Counted from the stretch's first letter, positions 38,655-51,746 are shown. The stretch: DNA of 64,000 bases from Litchfieldella anticariensis FP35 = DSM 16096 (GCF_000409775.1 NZ_KE332391.1:297766-361765), one strand, 5' to 3'. Numbers and translations are program-made. Notes: a model not told the origin generated them from the letters alone.

Positions 38655-39503
38655 CTACTGAGGCTGGGTCTTGAACGATCTTGCGCAGGCTTTGCGGTAA
38701 GTGCCCGGCCCAACGCCATAAGCCTGCTTGAACTGCCGGGAAAGATGACTTTGGTCGGCAAATCCCGCTTCCGTAGCAACCCAGGCCGGGGCCAAGCCCT
38801 GTTTCAACAGGGTGCGGGCCTTCTCCAAGCGCTTCTGCTTAAGCCAGGCATGCGGTGGCAAGCCGGTGGCACGTCGAAAGACGCGTGCAAAGTGAAAGGG
38901 CGACAGCCCGACCACAGCACCTAACTCCTCCAGCGATGGGGGGTCCACCAAACGGCCAGCAAGACATTCCTTGGCCAGTGCCACCGCCTTTGATTCACGG
39001 CCCGCACCGGGTACCGCCGGCAAGCGAGCATAACGCTGAAACAGCATGAGCAAGGCTTCGCGCCATACCGTCTGCTGCTGCAGGACACTGGAGTCCTCCT
39101 CCAGCAAGCGATGCAAATGCATGAAAGTTCCCGCCACTTCGACATCGTGCAGCACACTAACGGTAAAGGTCGGCACCCCTCCCCGCGACAGCTCCAGTTC
39201 GTTCAGTACATCAAGGATCTGTTCAGCTTCCGGGTAACAGGCCCGATAACTCCAACCCGATTCATGTGCCTTGGAACCGGTATGCACTTCATCGGGATTG
39301 ATCAATACCATGCTTCCAATCGGGGCAAGATGCTCACTGCCTCTATGATGGAAGCGTTGTCCCCCCCGTTCGATCACGTTGATGACGAAGCTGGAATGCA
39401 CGTGAGGTGCAAAGCGTTGCTCGACATAGTGGGCATGCAGTAACTCCACACCTCCCAACTGGGAAGCCTGCCAAAAGTGCACCTGCTCATCGCGCGACCG
39501 CAT
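38655..39503 (-). CDS. AraC-family transcriptional regulator
   Basis: A 282-residue protein from ATG 39503. Residues 1-150 form a cupin-like sensor domain (HAHYVEQRFAPHVHSSFVINVIERG, LINPDEVHTG). The C-terminal 100 residues hold two helix-turn-helix motifs (LEELGAVVGLSPFHFARVFRRATG and EAGFADQSHLSRQFKQAYGVGPG). It sits 32 bases before azlC on the same strand and likely controls export in response to amino acids. The upstream extension to 39569 overlaps the next gene and is less likely. Confidence 0.9.
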   Translation of the reverse strand: MRSRDEQVHFWQASQLGGVELLHAHYVEQRFAPHVHSSFVINVIERGGQRFHHRGSEHLAPIGSMVLINPDEVHTGSKAHESGWSYRACYPEAEQILDVLNELELSRGGVPTFTVSVLHDVEVAGTFMHLHRLLEEDSSVLQQQTVWREALLMLFQRYARLPAVPGAGRESKAVALAKECLAGRLVDPPSLEELGAVVGLSPFHFARVFRRATGLPPHAWLKQKRLEKARTLLKQGLAPAWVATEAGFADQSHLSRQFKQAYGVGPGTYRKACARSFKTQPQ

Positions 39504-39526
39504 GATCCCATCAGCTCCGGCTTGTC

Positions 39527-40396
39527 TCAGGCGCGGTCTTTCAAGCGCTGCTGGCCAACCCACTGGCAAGCGAATTGCCAGGCGGCTCGGCCACTGCGCC
39601 CACCGCGCAGGGTCGCGAAACGAATCGCTTCCTCGCGAGCCGCCTCATCCCAGTCGCCGGCATCACCGAGTTGGCATACCCAATGCCCACAGGTTGCCAG
39701 GTAAGTGGCCTGGTTGAAGGGGTGGAAAGCGAGCCACAAGCCGAAGCGGTCCGACAACGAGATCTTCTCTTCCACGGCGTCGCCATGGTGCAACTCATCA
39801 CCTACCAGGCGGGTGGCTTCGTTGTCGGCGAACGACTCGGGAAGCAAGTGACGGCGGTTGGAAGTTGCATAGAGCAGCACGTTCTCCGGCGGACCGGTCA
39901 ATGTCCCATCCAGCACGCTCTTGAGCGCCTTGTAGGCATCGTCGCTACCCTCGAAGGAAAGATCGTCGCAATAGACCACGAAGCGCCGCGGCTCGTCACG
40001 CAATTGTTGCACCAACAACGGTAAACCCGCCAAGTCGTGGCGATCGACTTGAATCAACCGCAAACCCTCACTCCCCAGTGAGTTGAGCAAGGCACGTACC
40101 AGAGACGACTTGCCACTGCCACGTGCCCCCCATAGCAAGGCATGGTTGGCCGGTAACCCACGCAAGAAAGCACGGGTGTTGTCGAGCAACGCTTGCTTCT
40201 GGCGCTCCACACCCAGCAGATCATCCAGAGTCACGGCATCACGCACCGCCACTGGCAGCAATTGCCCACCCAAGGCATGGCGCTGCCAAAGCGCGGCGAT
40301 GTCGTGCTCCCAGTCGACGGGTTCGGATGCCGGAGGCAGCCAATGATCGGCGCGTTCGAGAAGTTCCAGCAAGCGCTGGGATAACTGTGCATCCAT
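39527..40396 (-). CDS. DUF815-type AAA+ ATPase
   Basis: A 289-residue cytoplasmic ATPase starting at ATG 40396. The Walker A motif is GARGSGKSSLVRAL (near residue 90), Walker B VVYCDDLSFE, and sensor 1 LLYATSNRRHL. DUF815 proteins resemble clamp-loader-like AAA+ ATPases and have no settled function. The gene is divergent from the M48 protease gene, with a 115-base control region in between. Confidence 0.9.
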   Translation of the reverse strand: MDAQLSQRLLELLERADHWLPPASEPVDWEHDIAALWQRHALGGQLLPVAVRDAVTLDDLLGVERQKQALLDNTRAFLRGLPANHALLWGARGSGKSSLVRALLNSLGSEGLRLIQVDRHDLAGLPLLVQQLRDEPRRFVVYCDDLSFEGSDDAYKALKSVLDGTLTGPPENVLLYATSNRRHLLPESFADNEATRLVGDELHHGDAVEEKISLSDRFGLWLAFHPFNQATYLATCGHWVCQLGDAGDWDEAAREEAIRFATLRGGRSGRAAWQFACQWVGQQRLKDRA

Positions 40397-40422
40397 GATT
40401 GTCCCTCTGTGTTCGGAGATGG

Positions 40423-40450
40423 TTGACCTCGATTGGTTTCGGGGTATCTT
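40423..40450 (+). promoter_or_regulatory. promoter for the M48 protease gene
   Basis: TTGACC (40423-40428) and TATCTT (40445-40450), 16 bases apart, lie 60 bases before ATG 40512 in the divergent gap. Confidence 0.4.
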
Positions 40451-40511
40451 GTGGCAGACCATCCGCCTTCGTCCAATCGCACCGTGTATTGGACCCGATG
40501 AGGATAACTGC

Positions 40512-41315
40512 ATGCGCTGGATCCCCCGACTCGCTGTCGGCGTAATCTGTATCACCTTGGCCGCCTGTTCCAGTTCACCGACAGGACGGCAGCAATTGAC
40601 GCTCTATTCCGACGAGCAGCTCAATCAAATGGGCCAGCAGGCCTTCAACCAGTACCAACAGGAATTGCCCACCGTTGGTGGCGCTACGCATCGCTTCGCC
40701 GAATGCGTGGCCAGTGCCCTGGTCGCCGAACTCCCCCAACAGCAGCAAGCACAGAACTGGCAGATTCGTGTCTTCGAGGACGACTCGGCCAACGCCTTCG
40801 CTCTGCCTGGTGGTTACATAGGAGTCAATACTGGTCTGCTCAAGATCGCCACCAACCAGGATCAACTTGCCGCGGTGATCGGCCACGAGATCGCCCACGT
40901 ACTGGCGAATCATGCCAACGAACGCGTCTCGACCCAGTCGGCGACCCAACTCGGGCTGTCGGTACTGCAGTCGGCTACCGGCATGCAAGGAGCTCAAGGC
41001 GAGCAACTGATGGGCCTGCTTGGCGCCGGAGCCCAGTATGGCATCTTGCTGCCGTTCTCGCGCCGTCACGAGAGCGAAGCCGACACCATCGGCCTCTCCC
41101 TGATGGCCAGCGCCGGCTTCGACCCACAGGCCAGCGTCGAGCTGTGGGAGAAAATGGAAGCCGCTGGCGGTGCACAACCACCGGTATGGATGTCCACTCA
41201 CCCCAGCCAGGGTCAGCGTATCGGTGGCTTGGAATCCGGTATGAACGAGGCCATGGCACGCTATGAGCAGGCCCGCAGTGCCGGTAAACGCCCCAACTGC
41301 TCGTATCCGGGCTGA
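40512..41315 (+). CDS. M48-family metalloprotease lipoprotein
   Basis: The start is ATG 40512 after GAGG. The 267-residue protein has a lipoprotein signal ending CITLAAC and the zinc motif HEIAHVLANH (near residue 120), with a further glutamate in HESEADTIGLSLM. It resembles LoiP/YggG-type outer-membrane-associated proteases involved in envelope protein quality control. The end is short and ordinary. Substrates are unknown. Confidence 0.93.
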   Translation: MRWIPRLAVGVICITLAACSSSPTGRQQLTLYSDEQLNQMGQQAFNQYQQELPTVGGATHRFAECVASALVAELPQQQQAQNWQIRVFEDDSANAFALPGGYIGVNTGLLKIATNQDQLAAVIGHEIAHVLANHANERVSTQSATQLGLSVLQSATGMQGAQGEQLMGLLGAGAQYGILLPFSRRHESEADTIGLSLMASAGFDPQASVELWEKMEAAGGAQPPVWMSTHPSQGQRIGGLESGMNEAMARYEQARSAGKRPNCSYPG

Positions 41316-41329
41316 GGTGGCGTCCTCTG

Positions 41330-41587
41330 ATGTTACGAATCGGTTTATTGTTGCTGATCGCACCCATCGTGATTCTGATGGGTGCGTATTTCTGGGAACT
41401 CGGCGACGTGCGCGAGTGCGCACTGAATGGAGGCTACTGGAACTATGTGGAGGGTGCGTGTCGTGACACGCCTCAGCCCTTCGCCTCCTGGCAGGTTCGC
41501 TCTCCCTGGTTGGTCAACGGCGGCATGTTGCTGTCGGTACTTGGCGTGGTGCTGTGCATGGTCGGACTTTACGTCAAGAAGCGCTGA
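41330..41587 (+). CDS. small membrane protein, 85 aa
   Basis: Two membrane helices (about residues 3-20 and 61-80) flank a loop with two cysteines (ECALNGGYWNYVEGACRD) that probably lies in the periplasm as a disulphide. It starts 15 bases after the protease gene, likely in one transcript. The family is unknown to me. Confidence 0.7.
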   Translation: MLRIGLLLLIAPIVILMGAYFWELGDVRECALNGGYWNYVEGACRDTPQPFASWQVRSPWLVNGGMLLSVLGVVLCMVGLYVKKR

Positions 41588-41664
41588 GCGGCACGGATAA
41601 GCAGGCTGCACGTTGCCGGCGGCAGGCCTTCGAGAAGGCGCTGTAAACCCTTCCATGGGCGCTA

Positions 41665-41686
41665 CCTTTTCCATCCATGGAAAAGG
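41665..41686. repeat. 10-bp inverted repeat between convergent genes
   Basis: CCTTTTCCAT and ATGGAAAAGG with a two-base gap, between the 85-aa gene and the end of aroE. The arms contain T and A runs, so it could act as a terminator, though no separate U tract follows. Confidence 0.45.
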
Positions 41687-41723
41687 ACCTTCTCTATGGC
41701 CTGTCCCTGGCAACGCTTCCATA

Positions 41724-44057
<2,334 letters not shown>

Positions 44058-44180
44058 GGGGGTGGCGCTCCTCGAGCAGACCAGTATCCGAAAAAGGCAC
44101 ACATTCTAACATGCCCATAGGTACATTGGCCTTCCCCTGAGAATGAGCAAGACAACCCCGGCGTAAGGCAATAGCATCCG

Positions 44181-45278
44181 TTAGCCAGGCAAACGTATCC
44201 ACCCCCCGGCTGTCTGAGTCACTCGCCCTGCGAGCTCGAGTTCCAACAAACGCATCTGACAGCTCGCCACGTCCTGGCCGGTCAGAGTGATCAGGGCGTC
44301 CAGCGGTGTTGGCGCATCGCTCAGCCAATTCAGCAATGGGTCCGCAACAGCAGGCGCATCGGGTACGGAAGCAACATTGGCGACATTGGAAGCCAGGCCA
44401 CCCGCCCAATGACCGAGTTCGGCAAGAATGTCATCGATACCGGTGACGAGTACCGCGCCCTGTTGGATCAATTTCAGGCATCCTCGCGCCTGAGGGTTGT
44501 GCAGAGAGCCAGGCAAGGCAAAGACCTCACGATTCTGCTCCATCGCCAGCCGCGCGCTGACCAATGAGCCACTTTTTTCGGCAGCTTCGACCACCAGCAC
44601 GCCCAACGACAAACCGGTAACGACACGATTGCGGCGCGGAAAGAAAGCCGGTCGCGCCTTGGTGCCAGGAGAATGCTCGGAAAGAATCAGGCCACCCTCG
44701 GCGAGTAGGCGTTGATACAGGTCGCCATGTCGTGGCGGATAGATGACATCTATCCCACTGCCCAGTACTGCCACGCTGCGACCATGAGCATCGAGGGCAG
44801 CACGCTGAGCGTGACCATCCACGCCCAGTGCTAGACCACTGACTACACACCAGCCACGCTCGGCCAGCTCGGCACCGAAGCGCGCGGCATTGCCCAAGCC
44901 GTCGCGGGTAGGGCGACGCGAACCTACGATAGCCAAAGTGGGGGGTACTAGAGCTTCGAGGTCGCCTGCTGCCCATAGCACTGGCGGAGGATCGGGTAGT
45001 TCACGAAGCAGGGATGGCCAGGCAGAGTGATCGGGATGCAGCAGGCTATGCAACGGGTTTTCGGCCAACCACACATCGAGCACATCGCACTCCGCTTGCA
45101 GCGGGCTGCGTTGGGGGTGATCGAGCCATAACCGCAAGTGCTGACGAGCCTGGTCAGGCAACAAGTTCAACCAGCCTTCAGGCCAGACTGGGCGCTGTGC
45201 CAGCAATTCAGCCAAGCGTCGTGAACCCACCCCCGGCAATCGCGAGAGAATCAGCCACTCCTTGGCCGTCATCGTCAT
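44181..45278 (-). CDS. dprA: DNA-processing protein DprA (Smf)
   Basis: DprA loads RecA on incoming single-stranded DNA during natural transformation. The 365-residue protein has an N-terminal helical domain, a Rossmann-like core ([62 protein letters not shown]) and a C-terminal winged-helix-like domain (from about 300). It is divergent from def. Whether the strain is competent cannot be judged here. Confidence 0.95.
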   Translation of the reverse strand: MTMTAKEWLILSRLPGVGSRRLAELLAQRPVWPEGWLNLLPDQARQHLRLWLDHPQRSPLQAECDVLDVWLAENPLHSLLHPDHSAWPSLLRELPDPPPVLWAAGDLEALVPPTLAIVGSRRPTRDGLGNAARFGAELAERGWCVVSGLALGVDGHAQRAALDAHGRSVAVLGSGIDVIYPPRHGDLYQRLLAEGGLILSEHSPGTKARPAFFPRRNRVVTGLSLGVLVVEAAEKSGSLVSARLAMEQNREVFALPGSLHNPQARGCLKLIQQGAVLVTGIDDILAELGHWAGGLASNVANVASVPDAPAVADPLLNWLSDAPTPLDALITLTGQDVASCQMRLLELELAGRVTQTAGGWIRLPG

Positions 45279-45432
45279 CTCCTTATGGTATGATCAGCAA
45301 AGCGTGCCCAAGGGAACCATAGCTTCTCGCTATCAGTCTGATATGCAAGTCCATGGTTCCGTTGTGGGCAACGGCCCACTAAACTATGGGCATTACATTG
45401 TGGCACAACAGCATAACGGTGATTTCAACGCC

Positions 45433-45945
45433 ATGGCCAAATTACCCATCCTCGAATTCCCCGACGAGCGCTTGCGTACCAAGGCAGCGCCGGTGGAGAA
45501 CGTCGACGACGAGGTGCGCCAGCTGGTCGACGACATGCTCGAGACCATGTACGAGGCCCAAGGCATCGGCCTGGCGGCCACCCAAGTCGACGTGCATCGC
45601 CGCGTGATCGTCATGGACGTCAGCGAAGATAGATCCAGCCCGCTGGTACTGATCAACCCCGAGTATCATCCCATCGGCGACGAGCGCGAGTCGATGCAGG
45701 AAGGTTGCCTGTCGATCCCCGAATACTACGCCGAGGTACCGCGCGCCCTGCGCGTACATCTCAAGGCGCTCGACCGTGATGGCAAGCCCTACGAACTCGA
45801 AGCCGACGGCCTGCTGGCGCATTGCATCCAGCACGAGCACGATCACCTCGAAGGCATCCTGTTCGTCGATTACCTGTCACCGCTCAAGCGTGATCGTGTG
45901 CGCAAGAAGATGGAAAAGCGCCACAAGCAACTACAGAGCGCTTGA
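45433..45945 (+). CDS. def: peptide deformylase
   Basis: Def removes the formyl group from nascent proteins. ATG 45433 gives 170 residues; upstream frame codons are not family-like. The three metal-site motifs are clear: [16 protein letters not shown] (cysteine ligand) and QHEHDHLEG (H-E-x-x-H). It heads the def-fmt-rsmB-trkA series, divergent from dprA. Confidence 0.97.
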   Translation: MAKLPILEFPDERLRTKAAPVENVDDEVRQLVDDMLETMYEAQGIGLAATQVDVHRRVIVMDVSEDRSSPLVLINPEYHPIGDERESMQEGCLSIPEYYAEVPRALRVHLKALDRDGKPYELEADGLLAHCIQHEHDHLEGILFVDYLSPLKRDRVRKKMEKRHKQLQSA

Positions 45946-45967
45946 CCTCTCCCCTATCACTGCTCCT

Positions 45968-46003
45968 GAAGGCCGGCCTTGGAAAGACTCAAGACCGGCC
46001 TTC
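45968..46003 (+). terminator. hairpin between def and fmt
   Basis: GAAGGCCGG (45968-45976) pairs with CCGGCCTTC (45995-46003). Only GTCGTT follows, so it is a weak terminator at best and may attenuate readthrough into fmt. Confidence 0.4.
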
Positions 46004-46074
46004 GTCGTTAACGGGTCGTTTCCGTTATCATGTCGTCATTCCCATCGTTAACGACGACGCCAAGGCCCTGCTCC

Positions 46075-47073
46075 ATGACTCAACCTCTGCGCGTGATCTT
46101 CGCCGGCACCCCCGAGTTCGCCGCCACGAACCTTTCGGCCCTGCTCGACAGTGACCACCGGGTCGTTGCCGTCTATACCCAGCCCGACCGTCCCGCCGGC
46201 CGTGGCCGCAAACTGACGCCCAGCCCAGTCAAGTCATTGGCTCACCGCCATGGGCTGCCGGTGTATCAGCCGACATCGCTCAAGAGCGCCGAGGTGCAGG
46301 CCGAACTCGCTTCACACGATGCCGACATCATGGTGGTGGTGGCCTACGGTCTGCTGCTCCCTCAAGCAGTGCTCGACATCCCGCGCCTCGGATGTCTCAA
46401 CGTGCACGCTTCGCTGCTGCCCCGCTGGCGTGGCGCCGCGCCTATCCAACGTGCTATCGAGGCTGGCGATAGTGAGAGTGGAGTGACCATCATGCAGATG
46501 GATGCCGGCCTCGACACTGGCCCCATGCTCCTGAGGCGTACGACCCTCATCGACACCACGACGACCAGTGGTGAGTTGCACGATCAACTGGCTAAACTGG
46601 GTGGCGAGGCCATCGTCGAGGCACTGGATGCCCTGGCGGGTTTAGGCCTGGCACCGACACCACAACCTGAGGAAGGTGTCAGCTACGCCGCCAAGTTATC
46701 CAAGGCCGAAGCCGAACTGGACTTCACTCAACCAGCCACGGCACTGGTGGCCAAGATCCATGCCTTCAATCCCTGGCCCGTCACTTGGACCAAGCTGGGG
46801 AGTGAAACGCTACGCTTGTGGCAAGCAGAGCCCGGCAGACGCCGCGACGATGACCCGGATTCTCCTCCCGGCAGTTTGCTGCCAGCCGACAGCGATGCCT
46901 TGCGTATCGCCTGTGAAAACGACGGCAGTGATGTCCTACGCGTGACCCTGGCCCAGCTCCCTGGTGGTAAGGCCTTACCGGCCCGGGATCTGCTCAATGC
47001 CCGCGGCGACCGTTTGAACACTGGCACCCTTCTGGGCCAGCCTGATCCCATGCAAGAGGAACCTCGCCCATGA
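46075..47073 (+). CDS. fmt: methionyl-tRNA formyltransferase
   Basis: Fmt formylates initiator Met-tRNA with 10-formyltetrahydrofolate. ATG 46075 gives 332 residues. It has VIFAGTPEFAATNL, the catalytic set in LGCLNVHASLLPRWRGAAPIQRAI, and MDAGLDTGPML. A C-terminal tRNA-binding domain follows. It pairs functionally with def and overlaps rsmB by four bases. Confidence 0.97.
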   Translation: MTQPLRVIFAGTPEFAATNLSALLDSDHRVVAVYTQPDRPAGRGRKLTPSPVKSLAHRHGLPVYQPTSLKSAEVQAELASHDADIMVVVAYGLLLPQAVLDIPRLGCLNVHASLLPRWRGAAPIQRAIEAGDSESGVTIMQMDAGLDTGPMLLRRTTLIDTTTTSGELHDQLAKLGGEAIVEALDALAGLGLAPTPQPEEGVSYAAKLSKAEAELDFTQPATALVAKIHAFNPWPVTWTKLGSETLRLWQAEPGRRRDDDPDSPPGSLLPADSDALRIACENDGSDVLRVTLAQLPGGKALPARDLLNARGDRLNTGTLLGQPDPMQEEPRP

Positions 47074-48401
47074 ATCAGGATGACAAGTCCCCCGTTTCCA
47101 GTGGCCAAGCGGTACGTGCAGCCGCAGCCCGCGCCTTACTGCCGGTGATTTCCGACCAGGGTTCGCTGGCCAGTCTCGACGATAGCCAGGTGCCGGCGCG
47201 CGACCGGGGGTTGCTGCGCGCCCTGTGTTATGGCGCATGCCGTACCCTACCGCGTCTCGAAGCGTTGGCCAGCGAACTGCTGAGGAGTCCCTTCAAGTCG
47301 CGCGACGCCGATATCCAGGCCCTACTACTGATCGGCATCTACCAGTTGCTCTATTTGCGAGTCCCGCCACATGCCGCCGTGGGCGAGACAGCCGGCGCCG
47401 CGCGTGTACTCAACAAAGCTTGGGCAACCGGAGTGATCAATGGGTGTCTGAGGCGCCTACAACGTGAATCGAGCAAATTACAGGCCAAAGTCGACCGTGA
47501 CCCCTGCGTGGCCCTGCTGCATCCCCCTTGGTTGCTCAAGTGGCTGCGCCGGGCCTGGCCCGATGACTGGCGGGAAATCGCCATCGCCAACAATCAGCCA
47601 GGTCCCATGACATTGCGCGTCAATCGTCGTCACGTCGATCGCGAGGTGTATCGCGAGCGACTCATCAGCGCAGGATTCGAGGCAACCCTGTGCCAACACG
47701 CACCGGATGGTCTAACACTGATCGAGTCCTGTGACGTCGATGCACTGCCCGGTTTTCGCGACGGCGTGGTCAGTGTACAGGACGAAGCGGCCCAGCTTGC
47801 CGTAGAACTGCTAGGCCCGATTCTGGCACCACGCCCGGGTGCACGTGTTCTGGATGCCTGTTGCGCTCCTGGCGGCAAGACTGCCCACCTGCTGGAAGTT
47901 TTCGACGTGGATGTAACCGCTATCGACAGCGATGCCTCACGCCTGGCACGTGCCGAGTCGACCCTCTCGCGTCTGGGCCTCACGGCAAAGTTGATCCACG
48001 CCGATGCCAGCAACCTGACATGGTGGGACCGAACCGAGTTCGACGCCATTCTGCTCGATGCTCCCTGTTCCGGTAGTGGCGTGATTCGTCGACATCCCGA
48101 TATCAAACGCCTGCGTCGTCCGGAAGACATTCGAGAGCTCACGACCTTGCAGGCACGACTGCTCGACAACCTATGGCAGACCCTCCTCCCTGGCGGTACC
48201 CTGCTATACGCCACCTGCTCGGTGCTTCCTGAAGAGAACGCCGACCAGATCGAAGCGTTTCTCTCCCGCACACCGGACGCTACCGCCACTACACCGGAGC
48301 AAGTGGGCTGGGGACGCCCGGCCGGCGTCGGACGACAGTTATTGCCGGTGGAAGATGGGCATGATGGCTTCTTCTACGCTCGCTTGCTCAAGCATCCGTG
48401 A
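47070..48401 (+). CDS. rsmB: 16S rRNA (cytosine-967 C5) methyltransferase RsmB
   Basis: The 443-residue protein has an N-terminal NusB-like domain (1-150) and a methyltransferase domain: VLDACCAPGGKTAHLLE for AdoMet binding, LLDAPCSGSGVIRRHPD and LLYATCSVLPEEN with the two catalytic cysteines. It modifies C967 of 16S rRNA. Its start overlaps the fmt stop. Confidence 0.96.
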   Translation: MNQDDKSPVSSGQAVRAAAARALLPVISDQGSLASLDDSQVPARDRGLLRALCYGACRTLPRLEALASELLRSPFKSRDADIQALLLIGIYQLLYLRVPPHAAVGETAGAARVLNKAWATGVINGCLRRLQRESSKLQAKVDRDPCVALLHPPWLLKWLRRAWPDDWREIAIANNQPGPMTLRVNRRHVDREVYRERLISAGFEATLCQHAPDGLTLIESCDVDALPGFRDGVVSVQDEAAQLAVELLGPILAPRPGARVLDACCAPGGKTAHLLEVFDVDVTAIDSDASRLARAESTLSRLGLTAKLIHADASNLTWWDRTEFDAILLDAPCSGSGVIRRHPDIKRLRRPEDIRELTTLQARLLDNLWQTLLPGGTLLYATCSVLPEENADQIEAFLSRTPDATATTPEQVGWGRPAGVGRQLLPVEDGHDGFFYARLLKHP

Positions 48402-48480
48402 GAGTTCCTATACTGGCAGTAAGCGCCGCTTGGCGTGATCTCGACAAGAGATACATGACTCACAGGCAAAGGAGTGGCCC

Positions 48481-48684
48481 ATGTCCCACGTCTACAAGCA
48501 TATCGAGCTGACCGGGTCGTCTACCGAAAGCATCGAGGATGCCGTCTCCCAAGCCCTGGCCAGGGCCAATCAGACACTTCACGGCATGCGATGGTTCGAG
48601 GTGACGGAGACCCGGGGTCACATCGATCAAGGTCGCGTGGCTCACTGGCAGGTCACGCTCAAGGTCGGTTTCACACTCGAGTAA
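48481..48684 (+). CDS. dodecin flavin-binding protein
   Basis: A 67-residue protein ([52 protein letters not shown]) matching dodecins, which form hollow dodecamers storing flavins or related cofactors. AAAGGAG precedes ATG 48481. A hairpin follows at 48714. Confidence 0.92.
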   Translation: MSHVYKHIELTGSSTESIEDAVSQALARANQTLHGMRWFEVTETRGHIDQGRVAHWQVTLKVGFTLE

Positions 48685-48713
48685 GCATGCCAGTACCGTT
48701 ACGAACGACTTAC

Positions 48714-48738
48714 CTCGCCCTGTCTTCGACGGGGCGAG
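48714..48738 (+). terminator. hairpin after dodecin
   Basis: CTCGCCCTGTC and GACGGGGCGAG form an 11-bp stem (one G-U pair) with a three-base loop. TGGTTTA follows, a weak T tract. It probably ends the dodecin transcript before trkA. Confidence 0.55.
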
Positions 48739-48811
48739 TGGTTTATGCTAGCCGGCGTTTGCCGGCCATCTTCCGGCGATCACCGGTCATCAGCATGCGG
48801 ATACGCTATTC

Positions 48812-50185
48812 ATGAAGATCATCATTCTGGGCGCAGGCCAAGTCGGTGGAACCCTGGCCGAACACCTGGCCCACGAGGAAAACGACATCACTGTCGTGGA
48901 TACTGATGGTGAGCGCCTACGCGAACTGCACAATCGCCTGGATATTCGTACCGTATCTGGCCCAGCGTCATATCCGATGATCCTGCGCCAAGCCGGTGGT
49001 GAAGACGCCGACATGCTGATCGCGGTGACCAACTCAGATGAAGTCAACATGATCGCCTGCCAGGTGGCGCATACCCTGTTTCGCACGCCAACCAAGATCG
49101 CACGCGTCCGGGCCACCGCCTACCTGGCCCGCAAGGGATTATTCGCTCACGATGCCGTCCCCATCGATGTTCTGATTACTCCCGAACAGGTGGTTACCGA
49201 CCATATCCGACGCCTGATCGAATATCCTGGTGCCCTGCAGGTACTGGAATTCGCTGGAGGACAGGCCCAGCTGGTCGCGGTCAAAGCCTTTTACGGCGGC
49301 CCACTGGTAGGTCAGGAACTGGGCTTTCTGCGCCGCCACATGCCCAACGTCGATACTCGGGTGGCAGCCATCTATCGCCGCAACCGGCCGATCATTCCAC
49401 GCGGCGACACTGTGATCGAGGCCGACGATGAAGTGTTCTTCATCGCTGCGCGTCGCGACATCCGCGCAGTGATGAGCGAGTTGCGCAAGCTCGACCGTGA
49501 CTTCCGTCGTATCGTCATCGCCGGCGGCGGTCATATCGGCGAGCGTCTGGCCGAGAATCTCGAGCATAGCCATCAGGTAAAGATCATCGAGCACAACCTG
49601 GAGCGCTGCACCTCGCTTTCGGAACGCCTCGATCGCACCGTGGTGCTGCACGGCAGCGCCACCAGTAAGCGGCTGCTGCTGGAAGAGAACATCGAGGACT
49701 GCGACATCTTCTGTGCTCTGACCAACGACGACGAGGTCAACATCATGTCATCGATGCTGGCCAAGCGCCTAGGTGCCAAGAAAGTACTGACACTGATCAA
49801 CAACGCTGCCTATGTCGACTTGGTCCAGGGCGGCGAGATCGACATCGCCATCTCTCCCCAACAGGCCACCATCGGCAGCCTGCTGACACATGTGCGGCGC
49901 GGCGATATCGTCAATGTCCACTCGCTGCGCCGCGGCGCCGCCGAGGCCATCGAGGCCATCGCCCACGGCGACTCGCGATCGTCCAGGGTGGTGGGGCGTA
50001 CCATCGACGAAATCGACCTGCCCAGTGGCACTACCATCGGCGCCATCGTGCGCGGCAAGGAAGTCCTGATCGCTCACCACGACGTGGTGGTGGAATCCGG
50101 CGACCATGTCATCCTGTTCGTGATCGACAAACGCCGTATCCGCGACGTGGAGCGGTTGTTCCAGGTCGGCCTGACATTCTTCTGA
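48812..50185 (+). CDS. trkA: Trk potassium transporter NAD-binding subunit TrkA
   Basis: TrkA is the cytoplasmic ring protein that gates Trk potassium channels in response to nucleotides. The 457-residue protein has two RCK units: [28 protein letters not shown] at the start and [27 protein letters not shown] near residue 230, each followed by a TrkA-C domain. It precedes trkH and should serve both trkH and the second gene at 56410. Potassium uptake is a first response to salt stress in halophiles. Confidence 0.97.
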   Translation: MKIIILGAGQVGGTLAEHLAHEENDITVVDTDGERLRELHNRLDIRTVSGPASYPMILRQAGGEDADMLIAVTNSDEVNMIACQVAHTLFRTPTKIARVRATAYLARKGLFAHDAVPIDVLITPEQVVTDHIRRLIEYPGALQVLEFAGGQAQLVAVKAFYGGPLVGQELGFLRRHMPNVDTRVAAIYRRNRPIIPRGDTVIEADDEVFFIAARRDIRAVMSELRKLDRDFRRIVIAGGGHIGERLAENLEHSHQVKIIEHNLERCTSLSERLDRTVVLHGSATSKRLLLEENIEDCDIFCALTNDDEVNIMSSMLAKRLGAKKVLTLINNAAYVDLVQGGEIDIAISPQQATIGSLLTHVRRGDIVNVHSLRRGAAEAIEAIAHGDSRSSRVVGRTIDEIDLPSGTTIGAIVRGKEVLIAHHDVVVESGDHVILFVIDKRRIRDVERLFQVGLTFF

Positions 50186-50228
50186 GCATGCTTGCGATGC
50201 CACCTCACTGGACAGAGACAGTCCCATC

Positions 50229-51677
50229 ATGAGCCTGCGCGTCATTCTACGCATCCTGGGCCTGCTACTGATGCTATTCAGCCTGACCCTGGTACCACCG
50301 ATTCTGATTTCCCTATGGTTTCGCGACGGCGCCTGGGAAGGCTTCACCATCGCCCTCGCCATCACCATTGCCACCGGCGCCGTCTTGTACTGGCCCAACC
50401 GTCTGGCCCGCAAGGAGTTGCGAAACCGTGACGGCTTTTTGATCGCTGCCCTGTTCTGGACCGTACTAGGGTCGTTCGGTGCTCTGCCACTCATGCTGGA
50501 AGATACCTACGCCCTGTCCCTCACTGATGCCGTGTTCGAATCCTTTTCCGGGCTGACCACCACCGGTGCCACCGTGATTACCGGCATCGAATTTCTGCCT
50601 GAAGCGATCCGCTATTACCGACAACAGCTACAGTGGCTAGGCGGCATGGGAATCGTGGTGCTGGCAGTGGCCATTCTGCCGACACTGGGCGTCGGCGGTA
50701 TGCAGCTCTATCGCACCGAAATTCCCGGGCCGCTCAAGGACTCCAAGCTGACACCCCGTATCACCGAAACCGCCAAGGCACTGTGGTATATCTACGCCAG
50801 CATCACCCTGCTGTGCATCGTCGCTTATTGGCTGGCGGGCATGGACTGGTTCGACGCAGTAGGGCATGCCTTCTCGACCGTCGCTATTGGTGGCTTCTCC
50901 ACCTATGACGCCAGTATCGGGCACTTCGACAGTGCCGTCATCGAACTGATCTGTATTGGCTTCATGATCGTTTCGGCCATGAGCTTCAGCCTGCATTTCG
51001 TTGCCTGGCGTGAAAAACGCCTGACCCAGTACCTGAAGGATCCGGAAGCCCGTTTCCTGCTATTGTTCTTGATCGGTTTGAGCCTAGTCACAGTGACCTC
51101 GTTGTGGCTTACGTCCACCTATACCGATGCCGAGGTTCTGCGCCATGGCTTGTTCGAGGTGGTCTCGATCGCGACTACCTCTGGCTTCGGGGTGGCCGAC
51201 TTCTCAGGCTGGCCCGGTGCCCTGCCATTCCTGTTGTTCGTGACCGCTTTCGTAGGCGGTTGCTCCGGTTCCACCGGCGGTGGCATCAAGGTCATCCGTA
51301 TCATTTTGATCCTGAAGCAGGGCATGAGAGAGATTCTGCGCCTGATTCACCCCAATGCCGTCATCGCCGTCAAGATAGGCAAGGTCAGCGTTCCCGATGG
51401 CGTCGCCCAAGCGGTATGGGGCTTTTTCTCGGTCTACGTGATGCTGTTCCTATTGATGCTGGTAGGCGTCATGGCCACCGGTGTCGATCAAGTCACCGCC
51501 TGGTCGACAGTGGCCTCGTCACTCAACAACCTTGGCCCCGCCCTGGGTGAGGCCACCAGCCACTATGGCGACATACCGACCTTGGCCAAGTGGATCCTGG
51601 TGCTGGCGATGCTGCTCGGGCGCCTGGAGATCTTCACACTGCTGGTACTGTTCACCCCCGCATTTTGGAGAAGATGA
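50229..51677 (+). CDS. trkH: Trk potassium uptake channel TrkH
   Basis: A 482-residue membrane channel of four M1-P-M2 repeats. The selectivity regions can be seen: GLTTTGATVITGI, STVAIGGFSTYDA, IATTSGFGVADFSG and SSLNNLGPALGE. It begins 43 bases after trkA. A second homologue occurs at 56410. Confidence 0.96.
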   Translation: MSLRVILRILGLLLMLFSLTLVPPILISLWFRDGAWEGFTIALAITIATGAVLYWPNRLARKELRNRDGFLIAALFWTVLGSFGALPLMLEDTYALSLTDAVFESFSGLTTTGATVITGIEFLPEAIRYYRQQLQWLGGMGIVVLAVAILPTLGVGGMQLYRTEIPGPLKDSKLTPRITETAKALWYIYASITLLCIVAYWLAGMDWFDAVGHAFSTVAIGGFSTYDASIGHFDSAVIELICIGFMIVSAMSFSLHFVAWREKRLTQYLKDPEARFLLLFLIGLSLVTVTSLWLTSTYTDAEVLRHGLFEVVSIATTSGFGVADFSGWPGALPFLLFVTAFVGGCSGSTGGGIKVIRIILILKQGMREILRLIHPNAVIAVKIGKVSVPDGVAQAVWGFFSVYVMLFLLMLVGVMATGVDQVTAWSTVASSLNNLGPALGEATSHYGDIPTLAKWILVLAMLLGRLEIFTLLVLFTPAFWRR

Positions 51678-51746
51678 GCCGCGCGGTTTTCCCGCCGCCC
51701 GGCTTCATGGATAATCGGATAGTCACCCCCAAGATATCGAGCGTCC